64,000 nt of DNA, taken from positions 12,625,096 to 12,689,095 of the forward strand of contig OY743170.1 of NCBI GenBank assembly GCA_963555705.1. The letters run 5' to 3'. Both the position numbers and the translations under genes were made by a program. The notes below the pieces were generated by a model. It was not told the DNA's origin. It saw nothing but the letters and a program-made list of their open reading frames with translations, and ran no database searches. Below, one piece after another: positions 10,444-23,400 of the stretch. Origin of the DNA: Ligustrum vulgare (Eukaryota > Streptophyta > Magnoliopsida > Lamiales > Oleaceae). Position 1 is the stretch's first letter, and every line of letters begins with the position of its first letter.

Positions 10444-10852
10444 AGAGCTTCTCCAATAGGATGTTCTTTATTTTATAAGGTCAATACTTAAAATACTACT
10501 CCAGTAGATTCTCTAATTTAATATTTTAATTTAGAGAGTAGTTTGACTCTCCAAATTTGGAAAACCAAATTTACTCTCTATTATTAAATGCATTCAAAAA
10601 GTTTCAGTTTTCAATATTCTTAAATTAACTTTCTTTATTACATATTTGATATCATTGGTCATTCACTTTTAAAAAATTAAATATTAATTAAAAATTAAGA
10701 ACGACAATAAATATTTTTATAAAAAAAGTAAAACAAAGAATAAAAAATAAAGAGTTTGTTTGAGCTTATAAAAAAATTGCTTTTTAAATTTAAAAATACT
10801 CTCTATTATGTAGAACATGCTATTTAAATATAAAGAGTCTATTGGAGATGTT
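10444..10852. mobile_element. MITE with GAGCTTCTCCAATAGG ends
   Basis: The left end GAGCTTCTCCAATAGG and ATGTTC are mirrored at the right by CTATTGGAGATGTTT and GAACATG. The interior is AT-rich and non-coding. The CTCCAATAG-type terminus is common in plant MITEs; the superfamily is not clear. Confidence 0.5.
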
Positions 10853-11855
10853 TAAAGCTGAACCAAAGCTTTAACTTAATAATAGACCCAATAGCTTATA
10901 AACTCGACAATATCTCCCTCCAAACCATGAGGGAAGTACACCCCAAGACTCCAGTTACTTAGAGTTTACCCCGACTTGCCAAGCACAAAACTCAAGCTTG
11001 TGCTTGATAACAACCTTGGTCAACATGTCTGCAATATTCTTATATGTGTGAATCTTTTCCATCTACATCAATTTGTCATTAATTGCTCCGGATCCAATAA
11101 TACCTCACATCAATATGTTTGGTATGAGAATATAAGTAGATAAAGCCACATATTTTTAAAATTTTGATTGCCAAGAAATAGCCCCCCTCCACCCAGGCAA
11201 AAGTAAACAAGTACTCAAATGTAGATTTTTTTTTTCAAGGTCTCCTGTCATTTTTGCAGCTTTGTACACTGTCAAAACTAGCCGAGCTCCTCAAAAATCC
11301 AAACACAAAGTAGAGGTTCCTCTGAGATACTAAACAATCCATTTTACTGCTTCCCAAAGATCTTTGCATGAATTAGACAGAAATGTGCTTACCACGCCAT
11401 TGCATATGCAATATCTAAATGAGTACATATCATGACATACATCAAAATAATAAACGCTTAAGAATAAGATATTGCTTCCATCTTTTTCTTCTCTTCACTA
11501 GTTGAAGGATAATATCTTTTGGTAAGTTTGAAATGACCCCAAAGAGGTGAGCTAACTAATTTAACTTTTTCATGTTAAACATTTCAAGTACCCGTTCAAT
11601 ATACCTTTCTTGTGATAACCACAATCTCTTAGATTTTATGTCCCGAATTATCTCCATGCTCAATATTTATTTAGCCGACCCTAAATCTTTCATATCAAAA
11701 GACTTATGTAAGGTTTCTTTCAATTTCTCGATCAATCCACATCCCAACAAACTATAAGTATATCATCAACATAAAGGAGTAAAATAATAAATTTGTCACT
11801 TGGAAAAGATCTTATATAAACACGAGAATCATTGTCATCCTTGTGTATCCATGAC

Positions 11856-14629
11856 TTTGTAAGCCCAAGAGTAACTAGCCAAGAGGTGGTGAATTCGTTT
11901 ATAAAACTTTTTCGATAAATAATCCTAAACTTAAAATCAATAGGTACAAGTATAAGCACTTAGTGTTGTAAGTAATCTAACTATCAATGTCGAGTACTAT
12001 AAAGATGTAATCTTAATTGATAAAGCAATTATAGTACTTAGAGATAGTGTTGTACATCATAAATTGGTAGAATGGAGTAAATGCAATGTAAGTACGTAAA
12101 ATGGATAAGGGGATGCAAACGATATTTAAAAATGTTCAATCAACCAATGTGATCTAAGTCCTCTGTTACCGAGCTCTCTATCACGATAACTTACAATAAG
12201 GAGTACCAAATCCTTAAGTGACTTACAATAAGGATCACTTATCCTTAGGTGACTTAGAACAATGAGCACCTATCCTTAAATAACTTACAACAAGGAGCAC
12301 ATATCCTTAACAATAATCAAGTTTTCGCAAGGCTCTCGAAACCACCAAATATATTAATTGAATTACAATTGAAATAACTCTCTTGACAAATGATGTACTC
12401 ATATTAATTCTCAAGAGAGCTAGGCTAACACTTCAATAGATAGCAATGAATTAAGCTCGAGCGTTAGAGAAATTTTTTGATGCAAATGATAATGAAAAGT
12501 TCAATGCAATCAAATAAAGTTTTTCAAATAATATAATCTCTTGTTAAATTATTGAACCAAGTTAAGTACCAAGAGATGCAACATTTGAATAATCAACAAT
12601 AAGTTAAGCTCAAAGTGTTTAGGCAATAAAACTTTGATAAATCAAATAATAATAAAAAGTATAGTACAAATAATCAAAGTTCTTCAATTGAAATTCTCTT
12701 TTTAAAAGATTAAAACAAGTTTAGAACAAAAAGAATCTTACACTTCAATTCCAATATATAATATGAAGATGTTGAAGGAGTTTAAACAATATAAAACCAA
12801 GAATCTTCACAAAACTTTCTTTCAAAAACTTTGATGAATTTGATAAAACAAAATTTAGATTAATCAAAGTTTTCTTATAAAGATAGATAAATATAAATCA
12901 AGTAAGAACGATGAATTTTCACGAGAAATGTTTTCTAAAATCTCTTCTTAATTGTTGAAATTGAAAGTAAAAGAGAAGACTATTTATAGATCAAGAAAAT
13001 CAAAATCAGGCACTTTCGGTTGATCAAGTCTGGAATTTCAGTTGACCGAAGTGTCACTATAGCCGTTGAGAAATTTCAACCGTTGGAGTTCGGTTGACCA
13101 AAATATACAAATTCGGGAAATTTTATTTATGTCAAAATTTGTCTTTTGCTAAAATTCTTTTCATATTTTGAAGCCAAAATATTTTTTTTTTTATGCAAAT
13201 GATGAATTTTCCAATGAGTACCTTGATGCATAAAAACTATTTTCAAGCTCGTGGGATTTCATTACTAAATATTAAGAGTGTTATATCTTTATATAGGTTA
13301 AATCAACTCTTGTATGCTTGAATTCTCGATCTTCATGTTTATGCTTTCTAACTTGAATATTGATCTTGAATATCTTCAATTCTTTCTTGATCAAGAATTT
13401 ACATTGATCTTTGCCTCTCATATTCTTGATCATATAGTATCGATTTATATTTTTAAGAGACGATTTGAATATTGAATGCTTTGAAGACACAGGCACCATC
13501 AAGAAACTAAGAAAGTTCAAAGCCACCACCCCCAAACTAAGATTTAAGCAAAATCCTGAATTTTCAAACATGGTCGACCCACATATTCAAGCCTTGACTT
13601 CACCTTGAAAAACAAGAATTTTTATAAGCCATCTTTTGGTAAATTAAAGTTTATAACATGGTCTACAACATATTAAAAATTTAGAGCATTTGGAGTTCAA
13701 TAAGGTCGTGAAGCATTATAGAGAAGTAGATGACATGAAGTTGTTTTCAGGTGCAGTAGCCTTGCAATGGGGCTGCAATGGTGCTTACATGATTTTCATG
13801 ATTTTTATGCGATGTAGTGAACTAAATCATGAAATAATGACACACTCAAAGATAAACATGTGATGAAGATATATGCTCGGACGAATTTCTTAAATTTGAA
13901 CAAAAATCTCATTGTGGCGTTTCATCAAACACTTGGAGTGCATTGTGAAAATCAAGGAGTATGCATAGATTTGGAAACATGAATTGACCCAAAACTTTCA
14001 CCTAAATATGCATAATCTACATACACCGATGACAACCTAAGCCCATACTTCAATCCTCATAACTTAAATTTCTCAAAATTCATAGAAATTTTCGTAAATT
14101 TGAGTAATCTCTAAATTAAGTGAAATATTCATACCTTTGACTGGATTTTGAGGTGATAAGAGCAAGCTATTTGATGCAACTTAGTATTGATGGTATGTAC
14201 AAAATATTATAAATAAAAAACGGGGTGATTTGGGGAGAGAAAACGTGTTTGTAAAGTTAAGAAAATGAAGTAATGAATATAATATTTAGCACTATCGTTC
14301 TGTCCAGAATCGCGTAAGAAAAATTTCGCCCAGCAACGCGTTTATTCCGGAAAAAGGTCCATTTTTCTGTTTTGAATTTCAAACTCGTTTTTACCCCAAA
14401 TTACTTCATGATCTGTGCTATATTTTACCAAACACCATCTTCTTGATCTAAACTTGTGTATGTGTGTTTTTGGGATGACAATTCTAGCATAGTCTAACTA
14501 AAACATGCAAAATAAAAAACATACCTAACCATGCAAAATTGTAAACGTGCAAGGTTATTTCAACATGCAACTAAAAAATTAACAAGAAACATAACTAAAA
14601 CATATAACTAATCATGCATGCATCTAAAA
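11856..14629. other. Repetitive intergenic sequence, no gene seen
   Basis: No intact gene is found. 12170-12310 has three or four imperfect copies of a unit of about 40 bases with CCTTAAGTGACTTACAATAAGG. 13010-13120 contains repeated CGGTTGACC motifs. Both resemble parts of decayed LTR elements, but I could not define ends or a family. Short open frames here do not look like proteins. Confidence 0.45.
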
Positions 14630-17150
14630 TCAAATAATTAAGTAAAAAATTAAAGCATAATAAATAAAAAGGAAGAGAGTTGAGTTGACTTCCAACAAAT
14701 GCTCCATTTTTAGTCTTAAGCCCGACTTTTTACACTTCTTCATTATGGAGGCTTGAACAATGCTCATGAAGTCCTGCATAGTTTGCATGCCTGCCTTGCA
14801 CTTTTCTACTCTTTTCCTCAATTTCTTGAATTCAACGGTCTCTTTTTCAGAGTTGTGTTGAGGGATGTTAGGATTTTATTTCTTTTTGTGGGTCCATTCA
14901 TTTTCTTTCATAGATATCTCCACATTGCAACAACTTTTAGCTTGAACCTTAGGAACATGTTGTGGACTAATGTTGAATGTGACATGCTCATTTTCCACCT
15001 TGAAAATGATTTCTCCCTTATCAATGTTAATTAGGGCTCTTCCAGTAGCGAGGAATGGTCTTCCAAATATGAGGGGCATTTGACTATCATCTTCCATGTC
15101 AAGGATAACAAAGTCACTTGGGAAAAAGAATTTATCCACTTTCACTATGACGTTTTTCAACAATCGAATATTGATACTGTATCGACCTGTTTACCAACTT
15201 CAATGTGATGTTTGTTGGTTTTGATTCCCCTCAACCAAGTTTCCTGTAAACAGAAAGATGCATCAAATTAACATTAACCCCTAAATCACACAGCACATTA
15301 TCAAAACTCAAGTTACCACACATTATCAAAACTCAAGTTACCAATAGTACAAGGGATAGAGAAACTCCCTGGATCTTTTAATTTTTGTGGTAACTTGTTT
15401 TGTAGAATAGCACTATATTTCTCATTTAAAGTTATTGTTTCGAAGTCTTATAGCTTCCTTTTGCTTGATAGTATTTCCTTCATGAACTTCATGTAGAGTG
15501 GCATTTGAGCCCAGACTTCAGCAAACAAAATATTGATGTGAAGTGGTTTGAAAATTTCCAAAAATTTCCCAAATTCCTGCTCCAGTTTATGCTTAATCAC
15601 CCTTTGAGGATATGTAATTGGTGGAATGTAAGTTTTGACCGGAGGTCAAACTCGAACTTCTGCATTTCTGGAATTTTTGTAGATGACCCTGCTCTTCCTC
15701 AATTTTCTGCTCCTTCACCACATTTTGCCTCATTTTCTTTCCATATTCCTCAACAATTATTTCAGGTAACTGAACTCCACTCCTTGCTGTTATTGCATTC
15801 ACATGCTCATGGGGGTTAATTTCTATATTACTTGGTAATTGTCCAGGCTATTTTTCTGATCTGCTTGCTGCCAACTACCCCATTTGATTTTTCAAATTCT
15901 TGATTTTAGCTTGTTGACTCTATAACATCTCTTGTTAACTCTTAACCAGTTGAATTATCATGTCCATATTTTCCTTCATAGTAGTTTGGGTTTGTTGCTA
16001 CTATTGAAAACTTGGGGGCGTTGAACATTCTAATTGTTTGACCAAGAGAAATTGTGATGATTCTTCCATTTCTGGATTGTATGTTTATGAATATGAATCA
16101 CCGTGTTGCCTATTTCCCACAAAATTTACTTGTTCTGGATTTGATTGACTTTGATAAGCTACAGTACAATCATTCAAAGTGTGGTTTTCGAAGCAAAAGT
16201 CACAAACTAAAGTTGTCTGAACTGCATGTACTGGCATATACTCAAACTGTCAAATTTCTTTGTTAGTGCATCCAACCTTGCATTTAGTGCTGTTATTTCA
16301 TTTAATGCTATTATTCCTCCAGATTTTTGTGTAGAACAATCCGAGAATCATTGGTAACTGTTTGCAGCAATTTTCTCAAATATTCCTGAAGCCTCTTTAT
16401 AAGTCAAGTCCATTATTGATCCACATACTACAAAATCTATATGTTTCTTGTTATCACAAGTCAACCCATTGTAGAATGTCTGCACTAGAATCCAGTATGC
16501 TATTCCATGTGTTGGGCACTATTGAATGACCTCATTAAACCTTTCCCAAGCCTTAAAAATTGATTCCCCTGACCGTTGACTAAATGATAGGATTTCACGC
16601 CTAAGTTTTAACATGCGGCCAGGTGAGAAGAATTTGTCTAGAAACTTCTGACTTAGACTAGTCCATGAAGTAATAGAGTGTAGAAACAGGAATAGAACCA
16701 AACATTTGCTTTATCGACCAGTGAGAATGAAAATAACTTCAATTTCACGGCATCAGCTGGAGCCCCATTCATGTGCTGCATATCGATATTTCTTGAAAAC
16801 TTCAAAGATGTGTATGTGGTTTTTCAAATGGTAACCCGTGAAATATAGCTAAATTTTGGATCAATAAAATCAAGGAAGTCTTGATCTCATAATTATTTGC
16901 AGGAATTTCCGACGGCACCACACAAGTTCCAATATTCGCCACATGAGGAATCATGTAGTCTCGTAAAGCACGTCCTCCATTATTTTGTTGTTGTTCAATA
17001 GAAGTTGCTAGCAGATTATACTAATTTTCCTAATAATTTTGAACTCTGTCATCTGCCATGTGAAGATTTGTTTGTTGAGCTGCTTCAAACTGTTGTCTTT
17101 CCCTCTGTCGAAAGGTGCGTTCGATTTCTGAATCAAAAGGAAGCAAATCA
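14630..17150 (-). pseudogene. Athila-type Gypsy gag-protease relic
   Basis: Reading the minus strand from about 17040, broken frames give RALRDYMIPHVANIGTCVV, IPANNYEIKTSLILLIQN, then WTSLSQKFLDKFFSPGRM and ESIFKAWERFNEV (16519-16701). These are the conserved order of Athila-lineage gag. Next come NAITARSGVQLPE (15593-15802) and a protease-like segment, DFVILDMEDD, PLIFGRPFLATGRALINI (14876-15163). Many in-frame stops and frameshifts occur, so it is non-functional. No reverse transcriptase or integrase is recognisable beyond 14630, so the element is truncated at its 3' side. Confidence 0.8.
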
Positions 17151-17245
17151 CAATATTTAGAAATTCTTAACATAAATTAAATAAAATAAAGAAAAAATTC
17201 AAACTAAAATAAGAACTAATTGGTATCGATATTAATATAAAACAA

Positions 17246-17263
17246 TCCCCCGACAAAGGGACC
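17246..17263 (-). other. Decayed primer-binding site of the Athila relic
   Basis: On the minus strand the sequence reads TGGTCCCTTTGTCGGGGG, just after CATCAAGTTTT. It resembles the TGGCGCCGTTGCCGGGG-like site that follows the 5' LTR in Athila elements, with several substitutions. It marks the junction between LTR (right) and gag (left). Confidence 0.55.
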
Positions 17264-18470
17264 AAAAACTTGATGTTTGCTAATCGCAAGTTTACGATGT
17301 CACTAAAATTCCATATTATCGTCCCACAAGGATTATGATTAATTATCGAAGTTATTCTAATTCTTGCTTTATTTGAATAATAAAAGGAAAAACTGTGTAA
17401 ACTAAATTATTTAACTAAAAGCAATTAAACAATAAAACAAAGTTTGTGTTTGTAATCAATGGATGAGAATTTGGAATTTCACGTAGTCAATACTTTTAAT
17501 TCCACCGTTCAAGTTTTAATCTAATAATGTGATCGATCGAGTTCACCTATGCACATGAAATTCCTCTCTCGATTTTAAATCAACTCTACCTAATTAGTCA
17601 ACCGTGTTTTTAGACAGTATGTTGTAATGATTAGGTGCATTGAATAGAAAAACTCAATAACAACAAACGAATATCTCTATCGTCCATTCATTTACCGAGT
17701 TTTACTCCTAGATTTAGGTCGTTAGGTCACCTCTCGAATTATAAAAACTACCCATTAATTCAATGAATTAGTGGCTAGTTAATTTACGCATTAATCACAA
17801 AATAAAACCATCACGTGCAATCCATATGTAAAACTTGAACAATGCAATTAAAAGCAGAAACTACGCTACATCGTTAATCCAAACAAGAAGTTTAGTTTTT
17901 CATAACGTTAGAATTAAAAACATGAATAATAATAATAATAAAGAACAATATCATGAGTATATCAAATAAACAAGTGAAAGAACTCCTGCACCAAAAATTA
18001 GCCTCCACGTGTTGATCTTCAATCCTCATGCCTTGGCCTCCAATTAGCTTCAACAATCTCCAAAGTATGATGATGAATTTGACCTCTTGAATATGTGTAC
18101 AAAGGTCTCCTCTACACGCATGATAAGTTGTATATATAGATTGGCAAGAAACCTAGGCAAAACCAAACTTGAAATCGCGTACTGACCTGTTTTCCGCTGG
18201 GTCGGATAACTGTGTGGACGCGCAACCATTATGTTGGTGGCCAGCAGGCCATCCAAAATAGGATTTGGCGTGGCCGCACAGTTGATTTCTTCAGCGGGAT
18301 TTTGCATCTTTCAAATGTGTTTAAGTGGGTCCCTGAACTTTATTTGTACGTGAGTCCTTCATCTTCTGATTACAACAATTTAGTCCTTCAATTTCCAAGT
18401 TACTTCAAAATTCTTCTTCCAAACTAAAATCCATCTTCAATTAAATTCTCAAACTTTGATTTCTTCTACT

Positions 18471-19313
18471 CAGGGACGGAGCCTGTACAGGCTTAGTGGA
18501 GGTGTAGGCCCCCACTGGAAAAAAAAAAATTGTCATCTTGAGAGCCTGTTTGGTCTCCAAGAAAAATTGCACCGATAGTAAATTTGGTTACAAAACATGG
18601 GACCCATTCTTGTGAACTATAATAAATAAAAAAAAAAAAAAATTCAAAATGCTTGCACCTAGTAGTAGTCAAAAGTTGCAACTGCTATTTTAGTTTCTCT
18701 AATTCCAAATGTAACCTCCATTCCGTCTGGATTTATTTCTTGCTTCGTTCACTCTTGTTTGAAGTTTTTCTACCTCTTTTTCTTGTATCACATGTTGAAG
18801 CCTCTGCATATCAATTAAGATCAATTTAAATGAGAAATCTGTTAATGTAAATCAGAAACCACAGCAATGACTGCATGCTCAGTTAAAATAACTGAAAATT
18901 AATAGGAGAGAAAAATGACAATCAAGGTTCAAGTAACAAACATATATTTCTTGATAGAGCTCATTGACTGTAGATTCAGTTGCAGAACTGGCTTCTGCAG
19001 AAATTGACTTTTTCACATCTTGCAGTTCGAATTCCTTTAATCTTAATTCTCTCTCTGCAATGTTTATGCTAGAAGTGAGTACAATATTCATTACTAGTAT
19101 CTCATACCTTGAAAGTTTACATTTACTTTTCAGTTATATGTCTTTTTTTGTGAATTACTACCTTACACTGGTTAATTGTTACTTGTTAATTAACTTAGTT
19201 TAGTTTTTTGTTTATTACTTCGTCGTTTCAATTATTTTGGTTCAAAAAAATGTCCTTTCCCATCATTTGAAAATTCTGGCCCCCACTCACTCAAAATCCT
19301 GGCTCCGTCCCTG
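18471..19313. mobile_element. hAT element carrying host-like exons
   Basis: The ends are CAGGGACGGAGCC and, as reverse complement of the right end, CAGGGACGGAGCCAGG, a perfect 13-bp inverted repeat. The flanks CTTCTACT (18463-18470) and CCTCTACT (19314-19321) agree at 7 of 8 positions, as expected for a hAET-style 8-bp hAT duplication. There is no transposase. Instead the interior contains two exon-like segments on the minus strand. Confidence 0.82.
18699..19054 (-). pseudogene. Two captured exons, coiled-coil C-terminus of an unknown protein
   Basis: Exon a (19054 down to 18942) follows an AG acceptor (ACATTGCAG) and ends before a GT (TAT|GTTTG). It reads RELRLKEFELQDVKKSIS and then AEASSATESTVNELYQEIY. 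Exon b (18803 down to 18699) follows ATATGCAG and reads RLQHVIQEKEVEKLQTRVNE, ending YIWN and TAG. The two join in phase across a 138-bp intron. Charge pattern and heptads suggest a coiled coil. I do not recognise the parent gene. The location inside a hAT element points to transduplication of a host gene 3' end; a functional product is unlikely without upstream exons. Confidence 0.6.
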
Positions 19314-19650
19314 CCTCTACTTAGCTCATCTTGGAATTCCCTGTTGACAACATCAACATACACTTTGTCCACTTTAGTTTCAAATGTTTTCTAATATTAT
19401 TTCACTCCATTGCTCCATTCTCATGAATTTGGGAATATTTTTGCAATGTAAACAAATAGAAAGCATTTATGTAGAATTTATTCAAGAATGACAATAATTC
19501 GTTCTAATTTAGATATATAAGTATGCGTATAAAACACATTTATCATAGAGTTGCTTTACATTTGATTTTATGTTATTACTTTTCATTTGGGTTGCATTTC
19601 ATTTGCGTCTAATTTCGGGTGAAATGAGAAATGAAATTGAGGCTTCGAAA

Positions 19651-20468
19651 GTTTTTGTCCAGGTCTGATTCTCCGCTTGAATTATTTCCACGTCAGCATA
19701 TGTAAGGAGATTGGTACATCTATGTACAAGGAGCTTAATTCATCGAGGTGAGCTTGGTTTGCATTGCAATGCTTAATTAATGGTTTGACCCCTGCTCGCA
19801 CGTGATGCTTCGATCCATGTGAGGCTTTCACCTGCTTCTCCTTATCGCACTTCTTTGTATCTTACGCCACCTTGAGAGAAGGTATAACAAAATTATTGAA
19901 TAATCATGTTTAATTCACGTGTAAATAAAATCTAAATAATGTTCAAATCTCTACGAGTATTTTTATCTGCATATACATATATGTAGTTTCAAAAAAATGA
20001 AAGATTCTTCCCAATTTGAATGGAACTCGAGTGATTCCATAGTTTCCACTTTCCAGATAGCCAAAATGCATGAGAATTAACAACCTAAGCCAAGTGTCCA
20101 TAATTTAAAACAATGACTTGTTCTTTAAAATCTTATTTTTCTTTAGATGATAACATTTAAGCTGATAATTTTGATCAAGTACAAATAAAATATTATTTTC
20201 CTAGATTGACCAATGGCAGATATGATGAAAATGGGAATACAGAGGAATAGCCTTAGAGTTCACTGTGACCTACTGTACATTGTTGCTCTTGAAGAGCAAA
20301 CACAGTAATTTCATTTCATCAGATAAATCTACTTTGTTCCCTCATCTCAGCAGCAGCATCAGTAATAGAAAGTATGTACACAAAAAAAGGAACTTCAATG
20401 GACAGTCCCGCCCTGCCTGTAAAACACTTATCATTGTAAAAAATGCATAACTGAAGCTTTGGCTTTAG
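19651..20468. other. Intergenic sequence 3' of the At5g03900-like gene
   Basis: No gene is seen. The segment next to 20469 probably holds the 3' untranslated region of the minus-strand gene. Short frames at 20265-20450 are not supported. Confidence 0.4.
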
Positions 20469-23400
20469 TTAGTCAGAGTTTTCAATCTCTTTTAATCTCC
20501 GATCCCATTCTCGAGCCTCGTAATCTTGCTCGTATAGATCCTTATCGGTACTGTAAACAATTCGATCCTGACCGATGAATGTTCTCTGAGCCATGTCCCG
20601 AGCGCTCAAAAGCTGATAGTATGAGACAAATACATACTTGAAGATTAGGAGAGGTACTAATAGGAAAAGGAAAATGAAAACACTGACTTCAAGCCTGAAT
20701 AACAAAACGCTGAAAAGAAACAAATGAAAATCAAAGAACAGATTACAGAATAGAGAAGCTTCTTGCCATTAGAATTCAACCAGTGCAAGAAAATAATTTT
20801 ATAGTTAAGCATTCAATGGATTACGACAAGTGTAAGCTGAGCGTTCGAAGGATCGATTTTTTTAGTCTAAAGTAAAATTCTTCAAGGGGAATTCTGATGG
20901 CTCATTCCAATTAGAATAGTATTATATGAATCAGAAAGAGACAGTCGAATGATCATAGTTATGACAAATTCATTAACGTGTTTACCTTCCGCCTCAAAGA
21001 GAGATCCGGTGATTCAAGTGCACGCGAACGTTTTTCCCTGGATAGATTTCTTTTATCGATATTGGCATTTGTCTTTTGAACAAAAAACCATCGAAACAAA
21101 GGAATTGCAAAGAAAGAGCCAGCATAGATCTGCAAGGTTAAAGTCAGAATCAGAAATGTGCAAATGATCTAGAAGATAAGTACCCACTTTCATAAGTTAT
21201 GGTTACCCAATGATAAAACGAAGGATGTTTAAGCACAAGTGTTATGGAGTTAAATCATCATATTCATATCATATTATATAAAAGTACCATGAAAATATCT
21301 TCCGACAACTTAGCTGCAATGTGTAAGCAAATGCCTCTAAAATAAATGAACAACTTAAAAACATGAAAAGAAATGAAAAGATGATTAATTAGATCCAAAG
21401 AGATACTATTGAGATTATTTAAATGATATTATGTCATCCTATTAGTTCAACATAGCTTCATGAAAAAAAGATTTGAGTTCAAGTCTCACTGCCACACATT
21501 TAGTCCATGTTTGGTACCCATTATTCAAAATCTCTCTTTTTTTTTTTTTTAAGAACTCATTTTCAATCCCACTCTATCAATAAAATAATCAACACATAAA
21601 TCTAAAAAGATTCCATACTTTTTAACAACACATTCTCAAAAAATTACTATTACAAACAACATTATTTGAAATAATGAGTCTCAAACAAGGGCTTAAATGA
21701 ATTGTGCACTTTTTTTTTTTTTTTTTTAATTATAATGGGATCAAATAAATTGTGCACGTGTTAAAGACTTTGATGGGAAAAGTAAATCCCTCCTACAAGT
21801 AGGGGGCGTGTAAAAAAAAAAAAAAAAAAACGATGATATATATGTGGTTCTATCTAGAGACTATCTAACAACTTAAGCTTTTAGCTCAAGTGGTTTATGG
21901 ATACCTTCCGTGTGACACCTCCTCAAAACACTAAATGCAACCAAATTGAAAAATAGTAGAAAGGCATGCTACGCTAAATGAAGAAATTAGCCAGCAGTTT
22001 TCCCTTATACTGAAACACTCGGTTCTTCTTAGCTCAAGCAAAGAGTACAATATAAAAAATTCAAATTAAATGGCATAGCTTGCAATTGGAATCAGTTTTT
22101 AGTAGAGCAACACAATTATGCATGAGAACTTTGATTTCATACCTGAAGTATGGGAAATATGTCTGACACAAATGATATGAACCCACTTGGACTTCTTGTC
22201 ATGTTCCTTCAAGTTATCATTCAAGCAGAGAGGTCAACAAAAAATAGTGGAAAAAATTACTAAACAGAAAACAGTGCTAGTTTAATCGTACCTCAACATG
22301 GTACTGAGAATTATTACACCAAATAGATTAAGCCCACCCAGACCAAGCACCATTGCCCTCTCTGAAGGGCTAGTTTTGCTGCATAAACAAGTTCTCACGT
22401 ACCGAGATGCACAAAATAACCAAATGAAAAATGAAAAATAAAAAGAATACCTGAATTCCCATTTCTTTTCCTTGAAAAACTTTTCAACTCCTCCCACCCA
22501 ATCAGCCCATTTTCTTCCAACATACTCCTTCTGTCTACTACTCTGTGGAGCAGCAGTGCGTTGTAGTGATGGGAAACGGTACAAAATATTCCCCTGCAAG
22601 AAAAGCAGTTTACTTAACAAGGAAAAAGGGAAAAAAAAAATTGAATTAAGAAAATGGTAGCAGAAGTTGGGTACATTTGAAATTTTTGGAATGTAAATAG
22701 AAGGAACCAATCCCACAACTAAAGAATGCTGTATTGTATAGCATAGAGCGTTTAGAAATGAAAAGATCAAGTAAAATGACGAAATTCATTTTGAAAAGCA
22801 ACCACCTAGAAGAGTGTAACGACAAAAAAAAAAAAAGAAATAAAAATATAAAATAAAATAAAAATTGGCAGAAGCTGGGAAGGATTTGGTGTGTGTATGA
22901 GGAATCTAGCTCTTCAATTATCAAGTATATTATATTACTTTCTCACCTTTTGAATCATATGAGCAACCCTAAATGGTTCTCAATCAAATTAGGAAGTTCA
23001 TGATAATATGATAATAACTATATAAGGTATGCAATCATATGTTATACCGCTAGCCGAGTTTCAAAAGCAATAGAAGAAATGAATATTCTGCCACTTGTTT
23101 ATTAACAAAATTCCTTCAGCCATCACAAAGGAGATTTTCCTCTGACCATCTCATGGAAACTCTGCTAATTTCCAAAATGAGCCCACTTTGATGGTTTAGG
23201 CTTCTCTTTTTTGTTCTTGTTCTACTATGTTCATAAAAATCAAATCTTCAATGAGTATAGAATATCTGGAGAGAGCTGATATTGATTTCTATTAGCAGAG
23301 AAACAAGAGCTTTTAAATGTCTCTACCACATTCACTGCAGTTCACATTAAACACTAATGTCCCACAAATGCCTGAGACTTGTAATAATTCATAAATATTA

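Larger units (their letters stand above)
8287..11855 (-). mobile_element. Degenerate Copia element, LTR plus 3' pol fragment
   Basis: 8287-8415 and 9585-10010 align by eye to the LTR of the intact Copia at 56363-62070 (GTGATTAAAATAGG, then ACGTCGTAAAA, then CCAAATAATAG). From 10905 to 11855 the match continues into the 3' end of the polyprotein read on the minus strand (ATGAGGGAAGTACACC, then CAAGCTTGTGCTTG, then the RT region LLLYVDDILIV). Many substitutions and indels break all frames. The remainder of pol and the second LTR are absent. It is an old relative of the young element in the MYB-CC intron. Confidence 0.75.
17264..19650 (-). mobile_element. Probable 5' LTR of the Athila relic, interrupted by a hAT element
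   Basis: The LTR should lie right of the primer-binding site. Sequence from 17264 to 18470 and from 19314 to about 19650 is non-coding and AT-rich, with phrases common in Athila LTRs (AATCGCAAGTTTACG near its 3' end). The outer boundary is not resolved: I see no clear TG end or target duplication. The hAT element at 18471-19313 divides it. Confidence 0.45.

Noticed and set aside
12170..12310. Short repeated units as a CRISPR-like or satellite array
   Set aside because: Only three or four imperfect units, no regular spacers, and the context is plant repeat DNA.
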